A stretch of DNA of 64,000 bases from assembly GCF_000169435.1 (NCBI RefSeq), contig NZ_AAYB01000001.1, positions 620,001 through 684,000 of the forward strand, read 5' to 3'. Below, piece by piece: positions 34,215-42,116 of this stretch (position 1 is its first letter; each line of letters opens with the position of its first letter). The notes under the pieces are model-generated. The model had not been told where the DNA came from. It searched no databases and saw nothing but the letters and a program-made list of their open reading frames with translations. Made by a program: the position numbers and the translations under genes. Source of the DNA: Roseobacter sp. CCS2 (lineage in GTDB: Bacteria > Pseudomonadota > Alphaproteobacteria > Rhodobacterales > Rhodobacteraceae).

Positions 34215-35282
34215 ATGCCCGCCAAGATCCCTGCTACCGTCGTCACCGGATTTCTGGGCGCTGGTAAAACCACGCTGATCCGCCACATGCTGCAAAATGC
34301 CCAAGGCAAGAAAATCGCGCTGATCATCAACGAATTTGGCGACCTTGGGGTTGATGGCGATATCCTTAAGGGCTGCGGGGACGAGGTGTGCACCGAAGAC
34401 GATATCGTTGAACTGTCCAACGGTTGCATCTGTTGCACCGTCGCCGATGACTTTATTCCGACGATGGAGGCGCTGCTGGCGCGCGATGTCAAACCCGATC
34501 ACATCGTGATCGAAACCTCTGGCCTGGCCTTGCCGCAACCTTTGGTGCGCGCGTTCAACTGGCCCGGCATTTCCACCAAAGTGACAGTCGACGGCGTCGT
34601 GACCGTTGTGGATGGCCGCGCCGTCCACGACGGCCAGTTTGCGCATAACGTGGCCGCAGTAGATGCCCAGCGCGCGCAGGATGAAAACCTTGATCATGAA
34701 ACACCGCTGTCCGAGTTGTTCGAAGATCAGGTCGCCTGCGCGGATATGATCGTGGTGAATAAAACCGACCTTCTGGCAGCGTCAGAAGCGGAAGAACTGA
34801 CAGGCAAACTCAAGTCCGACTCCCGCGACGGTGTGCAAGTTATCAAAGCCTCCATGGGCGCGCTGCCGGTCGATGTATTGCTTGGCCAAGGCATCGGCGC
34901 CGAAGCTGACCTCGCCGCACGCCACGAAGTGCATCACCATCATCACCACGATGATGACGAGGACGATCACCACCATGATCACGCACACGAACATGGCCAT
35001 GACGAATTCGAAAGCTTCATTGTCAGCCGTGGGGAAATCGCCGACGCCGCTGCATTTGTAGAACAAGTCGCCGACGTTATTCGCGCCCACAACATCCTGC
35101 GCCTCAAAGGGTTCGTTGCCATTGCAGGCAAACCCATGCGCCTGACCCTCCAAGCCGTCGGCCCGCGCGTCGACACGTATTTCGACCAACCTTTCGGCGA
35201 CGCCCCGCGCGAAACCCGTCTGGTCGTTATCGGCGAAACAGGCCTTGACCAATCGGCAATCACCGCTGCCCTGCAAGCATGA
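34215..35282 (+). CDS. cobW: CobW-family GTP-dependent metallochaperone
   Basis: COG0523 GTPase that probably supplies cobalt to cobaltochelatase. The 355-aa protein has Walker A GFLGAGKTT (12-20), the metal motif CICC (Cys71, Cys73, Cys74), NKTD guanine recognition (VVNKTDLL), a His/Asp-rich linker at about 237-262 and a CobW C-terminal domain (LRLKGFVAIAGKPMRLTLQA). It is the first gene of the long plus-strand operon and overlaps the GNAT gene by 4 bases; cobN is the next but one. Placement with cobN supports cobalt rather than zinc. Confidence 0.93.
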   Translation: MPAKIPATVVTGFLGAGKTTLIRHMLQNAQGKKIALIINEFGDLGVDGDILKGCGDEVCTEDDIVELSNGCICCTVADDFIPTMEALLARDVKPDHIVIETSGLALPQPLVRAFNWPGISTKVTVDGVVTVVDGRAVHDGQFAHNVAAVDAQRAQDENLDHETPLSELFEDQVACADMIVVNKTDLLAASEAEELTGKLKSDSRDGVQVIKASMGALPVDVLLGQGIGAEADLAARHEVHHHHHHDDDEDDHHHDHAHEHGHDEFESFIVSRGEIADAAAFVEQVADVIRAHNILRLKGFVAIAGKPMRLTLQAVGPRVDTYFDQPFGDAPRETRLVVIGETGLDQSAITAALQA

Positions 35283-35731
35283 TCATCGTCGAACGGACAG
35301 ATCCGCATCACCCACAGGCAACCGCTTTGCTCAAGCAAAGCCACGCCTTGATGGAAAGCCTGTTTCCGCCCGAAGATAATTTTTACCTTGATGTGGGCGA
35401 TTTGGTGTCGCCTGACATTCATTTTTACACCGCCCGCGAGGGCGAAACAGTGTTGGGAACCGGTGCGTTGATGATCAAATCCGCATACGGCGAAGTGAAA
35501 TCCATGTTCGTGTCCGAGGCCGCCCGTGGCAAAGGCATTGCCGCCGCGCTGCTACGCCAAATCGAAGATACGGCGCGCGAAGAAGGCGTGACAATCCTTA
35601 AACTCGAAACCGGCAATCTGCTGCACGCTGCCCACCGGCTCTATGCCCGCCATGGGTTCACAACATGCGATGTGTTTGGTGATTATGTCACCGGCAAAAG
35701 TTCAATCTTCATGGAAAAGCCCCTCACCTGA
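35279..35731 (+). CDS. GNAT-family N-acetyltransferase inside the cob operon
   Basis: A 150-aa protein with a complete GNAT fold: motif A VSEAARGKGIAAALLRQIED (acetyl-CoA pyrophosphate loop R-G-K-G-I-A), the following strand ILKLETGN and motif B AHRLYARHGFTTC. The substrate is unknown. It overlaps cobW by 4 bases and cobN by 1 base, so it is translated with cobaltochelatase genes. It may modify a small molecule or simply ride in the operon. Confidence 0.85.
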   Translation: MIIVERTDPHHPQATALLKQSHALMESLFPPEDNFYLDVGDLVSPDIHFYTAREGETVLGTGALMIKSAYGEVKSMFVSEAARGKGIAAALLRQIEDTAREEGVTILKLETGNLLHAAHRLYARHGFTTCDVFGDYVTGKSSIFMEKPLT

Positions 35732-38700
35732 TGCACCTGCTCGCCGCCACCCCCGGAGCTATCTCGGACGGCACAGAACCCGTCGATCTGGGGCAGACGC
35801 CAGCCGATGTGGTGATCATTTCGGCTGCTGATACCGAACTGGCCGCCCTGTCAGACGCACGCGCCGAAATGATCGATGCGCCAACACTGCGGTTGGCCAA
35901 TATGATGCACCTGACCCACCCCATGTCGGTCGATCTGCATCTGGACGATTGCGCGACCAAATCGCGCCTCGTCATCGCGCGCATCCTGGGCGGTGCAGGC
36001 TATTGGAAATACGGGCTGACCCAATATGCCGCCCACCTGCGCGACGCAGGCATCCCCTTCGCCGCCCTCCCCGGCGACGATAAACCGGACCCCGAATTGC
36101 GCGCACTCTCAACCGTCAACAGTGAAGATTACGACACACTCTGGTCATACCTCGTCGAAGGCGGGCCGGAAAACAGCACCAACCTGCTGGCCTACGCCAA
36201 AGCCATGCTTGATGGCGGCGACAGACCAAGCGCGCCCGCGCCTTTGCTGCGCGCCGGCGTTTATTGGCCCGGTGCAGGCATCGCCGACCTGAAAGCCGCG
36301 CAAGCGGGTTGGACCAAAGACGCGCCCATCGTGCCCATCATCTTTTACCGCGCCCTTGTGCAAGGCGGTGGGCTCAACCCCATCAACCGCCTGACCCGCA
36401 GCCTATCGCGCGCAGGGCTCAACCCGCTACCCATCTTCGTGGCCAGCCTCAAAGACCCCGTTAGCACCGCGACCTTGCACCAAATCTTCACCGATGCGCC
36501 CCCTGACGTCATACTCAACTGCACCGCCTTTGCTGTCGGCAGCCCACATGACGGCGACGACAGCCCGCAAAACCCCCTGCTGAACAACGACGCGCCTATC
36601 TTCCAAGTTATCCTATCCGGCGCATCCGAGGCCACTTGGGCCGAAGGCCTGCACGGCCTTACTGCGCGCGATATCGCCATGAATGTGGCCCTGCCAGAGG
36701 TCGACGGACGCGTCCTTTCCCGCGCTGTCAGCTTCAAAGGCGAGGCGTTCTTTGACGACGCCACCGAATGCCCGATCGCGACCTATCAAGCCCGTGGCGA
36801 CCGGATCGACTTCGTCACGCAACTGACGAAAAACTGGGCCATCCTGCGGCGCACGCCCGCCGAGACGAAGAAAACAGCCCTCATCCTCGCCAACTACCCC
36901 AACAAAGACGGACGGCTCGCCAATGGTGTCGGGCTTGATACACCTGCCGCCACAGTCCACGTGCTCAACCTGCTCAAATCTAATGGCCATAACGTCACAC
37001 CTCCCCATGACAGCGCCGCGCTGATGGCGCAGATCATGGCGGGGCCCACGAACTGGCTCACCGACCGGGCTGACAAGGAAGGCGGCGCCTTCCTGCCACT
37101 CGATCTCTACATGCAATACTTCGACGCCCTCCCTTGGGACATCAAAGACCAAATCACGACCAGCTGGGGCACACCCAACCAAGACCCCTTCTCATGTTCA
37201 AAAATACCTCCGCCGGAGGCTCCAACATCAGCCCCGCAAACCGGCTTCGCCCTCAGCATCCACCGTTTCGGCAACGCCGTCGTCGGCCTGCAACCCGCGC
37301 GTGGCTATAACATCGACCCAACCGACACCTACCATTCGCCTGATCTGGTCCCGCCACACAACTATCTGGCATTCTACTTCTGGCTGCGGCACTACTGGGG
37401 CGCCGACGCCATCGTGCATATGGGCAAACATGGCAATCTCGAATGGCTGCCGGGTAAGGCGGTGGCCCTATCCGAAACCTGCTGGCCCGAAGCTGTCTTT
37501 GGACCTACGCCGCACATCTACCCTTTCATCGTCAATGACCCCGGCGAAGGTACGCAGGCCAAACGGCGCACATCTGCGGTGATCATCGATCACCTGACCC
37601 CACCGCTGACGCGCGCCGAAAGTTATGGCCCCTTGCGCGATCTTGAAGCACTGGTTGACGAATACTATGAGGCCGCAGGCGTCGACCCGCGCCGGATTGA
37701 TCACCTGCGCAAAGAGATCCTGTCGCTCTCAGACGTGACGGGGCTTGCCAAAGACGCAGGCTTCACCGGCGACCAAGACGGCGATCTGGGCAAGCTTGAT
37801 GCCTATCTTTGCGAGCTCAAAGAGGCACAAATCCGCGATGGGCTGCATATCTTTGGCCAATCGCCAACAGGGCAACAGGAACGCGACCTCGCCATCGCAT
37901 TGGCCCGTGTTCCACGCGGCACTGGCAAAGCCGAAAACGCATCACTGCTACGCGCACTGGCCACCGACCTGAACCTCAGCATCGACCCACTGGATTGCGA
38001 TATGGCTGCCGCACCACCCGAAAAACCGGATGCGCTCGCCGATGGCACAACATGGCGCACCAACGGCGATACCATCGAAAAACTCGAAGCGCTTTCGCAA
38101 CGCCTCGTCTCCAGCGAAGAGAGCCCGCCAGGGCCGATGAGCACAGCGGTCCTGAACAAAATCAAATCGTACATCTTGCCAATCGTCCAAGCCTGCGGCG
38201 ACGCCGAAGGATCAGCGCTGCTTACCGCACTCGCAGGTAAATTCGTCCCCCCCGGCCCGTCCGGCGCACCCACACGCGGGCGGATGGATGTCCTGCCCAC
38301 AGGCCGCAACTTCTACTCCGTGGACAGCCGCGCGGTCCCCACACCCACAGCATGGGCATTGGGGTGGAAATCCGCAAACTTGCTGATCGAAAAACACCTG
38401 CAAGACCATGGCGACTGGCCCCGTAGTATGCTCGTCACCGCTTGGGGCACAGCCAATATGCGCACCGGCGGCGATGATATCGCCCAAGCGCTGGCGCTGA
38501 TGGGCGTTAAACCCAAATGGGACAGCGCCAACCGGCGCGTGACCGGGTTCGACGTGCTCCCACAATCGGTACTGGGTCGCCCACGCGTTGACGTCACCTT
38601 GCGCATCTCCGGCTTCTTCCGCGACGCCTTCCCGCAACTGATCGCCTTGGTCGATAGTGCGGCCCGCGCCGTGCAGGCGTTGAACGAACCCGCCGATCTG

Positions 38701-39429
38701 AACCCCGCCGCCGCCCGCACCAAAAAGGGCGAAGACCAAACCCGCGTCTTCGGCTCCAAACCCGGCGCATATGGGGCAGGTCTGCAAGCCTTGATCGATG
38801 AACGGATCTGGGCTGACAAATCCGACTTCGCCGAAGCCTATCTTGAGTGGGGCAGTTACGCTTACGGCAAAGGCGCTAAGGGCCGGAAGGACCGAAAAGC
38901 CTTTGAAGAACGCCTAACGCAAGCCGAAGCGGTGGTGCAGAACCAAGACAATCGCGAACACGATATCCTCGACAGTGATGACTATTACCAGTTCGAAGGC
39001 GGGGCCGCCGCCGCCATCAGCACCCTGCAAGGACAAGACCGCCCGATCTATCACAACGACCATTCGCGCCCCGAACGGCCCGTGATCCGCACGCTGGACG
39101 ATGAAATCGGACGGGTCGTGCGCAGCCGCGTCGTAAACCCCAAATGGATCGACGGTGTGAAACGCCACGGCTACAAAGGCGCATTCGAAATTGCCGCCAC
39201 GGTCGATTACCTGTTCGCCTTTGCAGCCACCACCGGGGCTGTGCGGAACCACCATTTCGATCTGGTGGAAGAGGCCTTCATCAAAGACGACGCCACCCGC
39301 GATTTCATCGCAGATGCCAACGCCCCCGCGCTCAAGGAAATCGCCCAGCGCCTGCAAGAGGCCATCGACCGCAATCTCTGGCAGCCCAAATCCAACTCTG
39401 CCCGTGCGCGCATCGCCGGGTTACTATAG
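35731..39429 (+). CDS. cobN: Cobaltochelatase large subunit CobN
   Basis: The large subunit of the ATP-dependent cobaltochelatase (CobN-CobS-CobT) that inserts cobalt into hydrogenobyrinic acid a,c-diamide. The 1232-aa protein has the CobN/BchH-type core: RGYNIDPTDTYHSPDLVPPH, AIVHMGKHGNLEWLPGKAVA, YPFIVNDPGEGTQAKRR and TGRNFYSVDSRAVPTPTAW. At codons ~486-497 it contains an in-frame copy of the window's repeat (PFSCSKIPPPEAP), in a surface-loop region between conserved blocks. cobS and cobT are not in the window. The next gene, cobO, follows after 34 bases. Confidence 0.96.
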   Translation: MHLLAATPGAISDGTEPVDLGQTPADVVIISAADTELAALSDARAEMIDAPTLRLANMMHLTHPMSVDLHLDDCATKSRLVIARILGGAGYWKYGLTQYAAHLRDAGIPFAALPGDDKPDPELRALSTVNSEDYDTLWSYLVEGGPENSTNLLAYAKAMLDGGDRPSAPAPLLRAGVYWPGAGIADLKAAQAGWTKDAPIVPIIFYRALVQGGGLNPINRLTRSLSRAGLNPLPIFVASLKDPVSTATLHQIFTDAPPDVILNCTAFAVGSPHDGDDSPQNPLLNNDAPIFQVILSGASEATWAEGLHGLTARDIAMNVALPEVDGRVLSRAVSFKGEAFFDDATECPIATYQARGDRIDFVTQLTKNWAILRRTPAETKKTALILANYPNKDGRLANGVGLDTPAATVHVLNLLKSNGHNVTPPHDSAALMAQIMAGPTNWLTDRADKEGGAFLPLDLYMQYFDALPWDIKDQITTSWGTPNQDPFSCSKIPPPEAPTSAPQTGFALSIHRFGNAVVGLQPARGYNIDPTDTYHSPDLVPPHNYLAFYFWLRHYWGADAIVHMGKHGNLEWLPGKAVALSETCWPEAVFGPTPHIYPFIVNDPGEGTQAKRRTSAVIIDHLTPPLTRAESYGPLRDLEALVDEYYEAAGVDPRRIDHLRKEILSLSDVTGLAKDAGFTGDQDGDLGKLDAYLCELKEAQIRDGLHIFGQSPTGQQERDLAIALARVPRGTGKAENASLLRALATDLNLSIDPLDCDMAAAPPEKPDALADGTTWRTNGDTIEKLEALSQRLVSSEESPPGPMSTAVLNKIKSYILPIVQACGDAEGSALLTALAGKFVPPGPSGAPTRGRMDVLPTGRNFYSVDSRAVPTPTAWALGWKSANLLIEKHLQDHGDWPRSMLVTAWGTANMRTGGDDIAQALALMGVKPKWDSANRRVTGFDVLPQSVLGRPRVDVTLRISGFFRDAFPQLIALVDSAARAVQALNEPADLNPAAARTKKGEDQTRVFGSKPGAYGAGLQALIDERIWADKSDFAEAYLEWGSYAYGKGAKGRKDRKAFEERLTQAEAVVQNQDNREHDILDSDDYYQFEGGAAAAISTLQGQDRPIYHNDHSRPERPVIRTLDDEIGRVVRSRVVNPKWIDGVKRHGYKGAFEIAATVDYLFAFAATTGAVRNHHFDLVEEAFIKDDATRDFIADANAPALKEIAQRLQEAIDRNLWQPKSNSARARIAGLL
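37188..37220. repeat. Repeat copy C, in frame inside cobN
   Basis: CTTCTCATGTTCAAAAATAC followed by CTCCGCCGGAGGC. It matches copy B (10080) at all but a few positions and shares the CTTCTCATGTT and AAATACCTC blocks with copy A (5381). The other copies are intergenic. Here it adds about 11-12 codons to cobN without breaking the frame. Confidence 0.75.
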
Positions 39430-39463
39430 GATGGGTGCAACCCACGGACCGAAAGTGAACGCC

Positions 39464-40099
39464 ATGACCGAAGACCGCACCCCAGACGCCCCGAACAGGG
39501 ACGATGATCGCCACGCCATGAAAATGGCCAAGAAGAAGGCCGCCCGCGACAAGATCATGGCGACCAAGACCGATAAAAAAGGTCTGGTCATCGTCCATAC
39601 GGGTAAAGGCAAAGGTAAATCCTCTGCCGCGTTTGGGATGATCTTTCGCTGCATCGCGCATGACATGCAATGCGCCGTCGTGCAGTTCATCAAAGGCGGC
39701 ATGTCCACTGGCGAACGTGATCTGATCCTCGCCAAATTCAGCGACACCTGTGCGTTTCACACAATGGGCGAAGGGTTCACGTGGGAAACCCAAGACAAAT
39801 CCCGCGACACGGAAATGGCGCAGGCGGCTTGGGCCAAAGCCAAAGAACTGATCCTGGATGAGGCCAACCACATGGTGCTGCTGGATGAAATCAACATCGC
39901 GATCCGTTATGATTACGTGAGTGCCGCCGAAGTTGTGGCCTTCCTGCGCGACCATAAACCAGAAATGACCCATGTCGTCCTAACCGGACGCAACGCCCAT
40001 GAAGACCTGATTGAACTCGCTGACCTCGTGACTGAGATGGAATTGGTCAAGCACCCCTTCCGGTCGGGCATCAAAGCGCAAATCGGCGTCGAATTTTAA
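39464..40099 (+). CDS. cobO: Corrinoid adenosyltransferase (CobA/CobO/BtuR type)
   Basis: Transfers the adenosyl group from ATP to cob(I)yrinic acid a,c-diamide. The 211-aa protein has the P-loop TGKGKGKSS (about 46-54), VVQFIKGGMSTGERDLI, LLDEINIAIRYDYV, VVLTGRNAHEDLIELADLVT and the conserved C-terminal KHPFRSGIKAQIGVEF. I chose the ATG at 39464 because the upstream frame overlaps cobN; a GTG at 39455 is a possible alternative. It lies directly after cobN, matching the order of cobalt insertion and then adenosylation. Confidence 0.95.
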   Translation: MTEDRTPDAPNRDDDRHAMKMAKKKAARDKIMATKTDKKGLVIVHTGKGKGKSSAAFGMIFRCIAHDMQCAVVQFIKGGMSTGERDLILAKFSDTCAFHTMGEGFTWETQDKSRDTEMAQAAWAKAKELILDEANHMVLLDEINIAIRYDYVSAAEVVAFLRDHKPEMTHVVLTGRNAHEDLIELADLVTEMELVKHPFRSGIKAQIGVEF

Positions 40100-40113
40100 A
40101 GACGCGTCACAGG

Positions 40114-40773
40114 ATGCTCCACCTTAACCCCGACGACCAAATTGCAACTGGCGTACAGCGCGCGGTTTTCCTGCATCCGCATGACAGCGGCAAACTGGTC
40201 AAGGTTCTCAAAGACGCCAGCACCATGCCCCGGCGTACCAACTTCAACGGGGTGATGGACCGGTTGTTTCCAAGCACACGGCTGCGGCAAATTCGCAAGG
40301 AATATCAAGAATACCTGCGGGTCATGCTCACCCATCCCGACCCGGCGTTTCACGCGCCAATATCGCATATGTTCGGTTTTGCGACCACCAACCTTGGCGT
40401 GGGCTGTCTGACCGAACGGGTGATGGAACCTGATGGCACGCTTGGACAAACCGTCGGTGCGAAAGCCAAGGCTGGAACGCTGGAGGACGCGGACATCGCC
40501 CTTCTGAATGACGCCATCAGTCGTATCTACGGTTATGGCATCAGGGCCAGCGACATGAACCCGAAGAACTTTGTCATTGGCCACCGCAAAGACGGCAGTG
40601 ACCTGGGCCCGCGTGAATGTGTTCTGGTGGATGGTTTTGGCGATATCCACGCCATCCCCGTCCGGTCGCTATCCAACTGGACCAATCAATTGGGGCTGGA
40701 TGACAGTTGCGCGCGGCTTGCCAAAAATACAAAACTGCAATGGAACGCACAGACGCGTCAAATCCATCGGTAA
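40114..40773 (+). CDS. YrbL-like kinase-fold protein
   Basis: A 219-aa protein resembling YrbL, a PhoP-regulated protein of the kinase-like fold: an N-terminal Lys-containing strand (KLVKVLKD), YQEYLRVML, the segment GFATTNLGVGCLTERVMEPD, and DMNPKNFVIG, which resembles the catalytic-loop D-x-x-x-x-N of kinase folds. Function is unknown. It sits 14 bases after cobO and 15 bases before the Lin0512 pair, with no promoter gap, so a link with cobalamin maturation or its control is plausible. Confidence 0.7.
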   Translation: MLHLNPDDQIATGVQRAVFLHPHDSGKLVKVLKDASTMPRRTNFNGVMDRLFPSTRLRQIRKEYQEYLRVMLTHPDPAFHAPISHMFGFATTNLGVGCLTERVMEPDGTLGQTVGAKAKAGTLEDADIALLNDAISRIYGYGIRASDMNPKNFVIGHRKDGSDLGPRECVLVDGFGDIHAIPVRSLSNWTNQLGLDDSCARLAKNTKLQWNAQTRQIHR

Positions 40774-40788
40774 AGGAAAATAGCCGCT

Positions 40789-41133
40789 ATGCCCAAACAC
40801 CGCGTCCTGACTGAATTCGGCATGGGCACCAGCCTGCGCCGCCAAGATTATACACAAGCCGCGCGGCGCGGTTTGCAAGACGCGCTCTGGCACAACTCCA
40901 TCAATATGGCCGAACTTTTTGGCTTTCCGAAAGAGGCGATGCTGATTGATGTGCAGATCGGCGTGCAAGAACCAGATCAAGTTGATACTGCCAGTCTGTT
41001 GGATATTTTTCCCTACGGCCAACCCACAATCACGGTCCACCATGGCGGCCTTGATATACCGCGACCCGATGGCAAACCGACCGTCATCGCGAATGTCGCG
41101 ATCAACGTATCGTTTGAGATGGAGCGCGCATAA
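40789..41133 (+). CDS. Lin0512-family protein, first of a tandem pair
   Basis: A 114-aa protein of the Lin0512 family (function unknown), recognisable from the opening EFGMGTSLRRQDYTQAARRG, the middle DVQIGVQEPDQVD and the ending GGLDIPRPDGK with a following strand. It shares the same layout with the next gene, so the two probably form a heteromer. It overlaps its partner by 1 base and belongs to the cobW-bluB operon. The likely fold is a small alpha/beta sandwich; no catalytic residue is evident. Confidence 0.8.
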   Translation: MPKHRVLTEFGMGTSLRRQDYTQAARRGLQDALWHNSINMAELFGFPKEAMLIDVQIGVQEPDQVDTASLLDIFPYGQPTITVHHGGLDIPRPDGKPTVIANVAINVSFEMERA

Positions 41134-41492
41134 TGGAACAACGCATCATCATCGAAATGGGCATGGGCAACAACTTGCATGGGATGGACTATCAAAAGGC
41201 CGCCGCCCGCGCGATTGAGGATGCGATCCGCCATTCGACCCTACCTATTTTTCAAAGCATCGACATGCCCCACACCGAAATGCGCGTGCAGGTGACGGTT
41301 GGGGTGCAGGAGCCCAATAAAATCAACGCTGACGCGCTCACATCAGGGCTACCGCGTGGCCGGGCCGTTGTCAGCGTTTTGCAAGGTGGGCTGAATATCC
41401 CAAATCCTGAGACGGGCGATACGGCTGTTGTCGCGACTGCCGCAGTGGAGGCCTTTTTGCCCTCGCAAGCAGGTAAGTGGGTTCAAACCTGA
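41133..41492 (+). CDS. Lin0512-family protein, second of a tandem pair
   Basis: A 119-aa paralogue of the preceding protein: EMGMGNNLHGMDYQKAAARA, VQVTVGVQEPNKIN and QGGLNIPNPETGD align with the same three blocks of the first copy. It begins on the last base of its partner's stop codon and ends directly before the bluB ATG. The back-to-back arrangement in front of bluB ties the pair to lower-ligand synthesis or attachment, but nothing in the sequence gives a reaction. Confidence 0.8.
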   Translation: MEQRIIIEMGMGNNLHGMDYQKAAARAIEDAIRHSTLPIFQSIDMPHTEMRVQVTVGVQEPNKINADALTSGLPRGRAVVSVLQGGLNIPNPETGDTAVVATAAVEAFLPSQAGKWVQT

Positions 41493-42116
41493 ATGGAACT
41501 GACGCAAGCGCATCGTGACGCATTGCAAGATATCTTGCTGTGGCGGCGGGATGTGCGGCATTTTTTGCCGGACCCCGTACCCCAAGATGTGCTGGATCGG
41601 CTGCGCAAGGCGATGGATTTTGCGCCTTCCGTTGGGAACGCCCGCCCTTGGCGTGTGTTGCATGTCAAATCAACAAAGCGGCGCAATGCGGTCATCCAGA
41701 ACTTCGAAGCCGAAAATGCGAAGGCGGCAAAGCTTTACCAAGATGATCAGCGCGCCGCCTATAATGCATTAAAGCTCGCAGGATTACGTGAAGCGCCTGT
41801 ACATCTGGCCATCTTTACCGAAACCGAACCGGATGCCGGGCATGGGCTGGGCCGTCAGACGATGCCAGAGATGCTGAACTATTCCACCGTCGCTGCGATC
41901 CATACACTTTGGCTGGCAGCGCGGGCGGAAAACCTTGGTGTGGGTTGGGTGTCGATCCTTGATCCCAAAGCTGTCGCGCAGGCGCTTGATGCCGTGCCGA
42001 ACTGGCAACTCACCGGTTATCTTTGCATTGGCAAAGCGGCCTCTGATGATGACACGCCACTGCTGCATCGCAACGCATGGCAAGCGAACGCCATGACAAA
42101 GTGGCAGGAGATCTGA
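41493..42116 (+). CDS. bluB: 5,6-dimethylbenzimidazole synthase
   Basis: Converts reduced FMN and oxygen to 5,6-dimethylbenzimidazole, the lower ligand of cobalamin. The 207-aa nitroreductase-fold protein has the BluB features RRDVRHFLPDPVPQDVL, DFAPSVGNARPWRVLHV, the QTMPEMLNYSTVAAIHTLWL helix and ENLGVGWVSILDP. It is the last gene of the plus-strand cobW operon, starting on the base after the Lin0512 stop. Its presence implies that this organism makes true aerobic B12. Confidence 0.94.
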   Translation: MELTQAHRDALQDILLWRRDVRHFLPDPVPQDVLDRLRKAMDFAPSVGNARPWRVLHVKSTKRRNAVIQNFEAENAKAAKLYQDDQRAAYNALKLAGLREAPVHLAIFTETEPDAGHGLGRQTMPEMLNYSTVAAIHTLWLAARAENLGVGWVSILDPKAVAQALDAVPNWQLTGYLCIGKAASDDDTPLLHRNAWQANAMTKWQEI

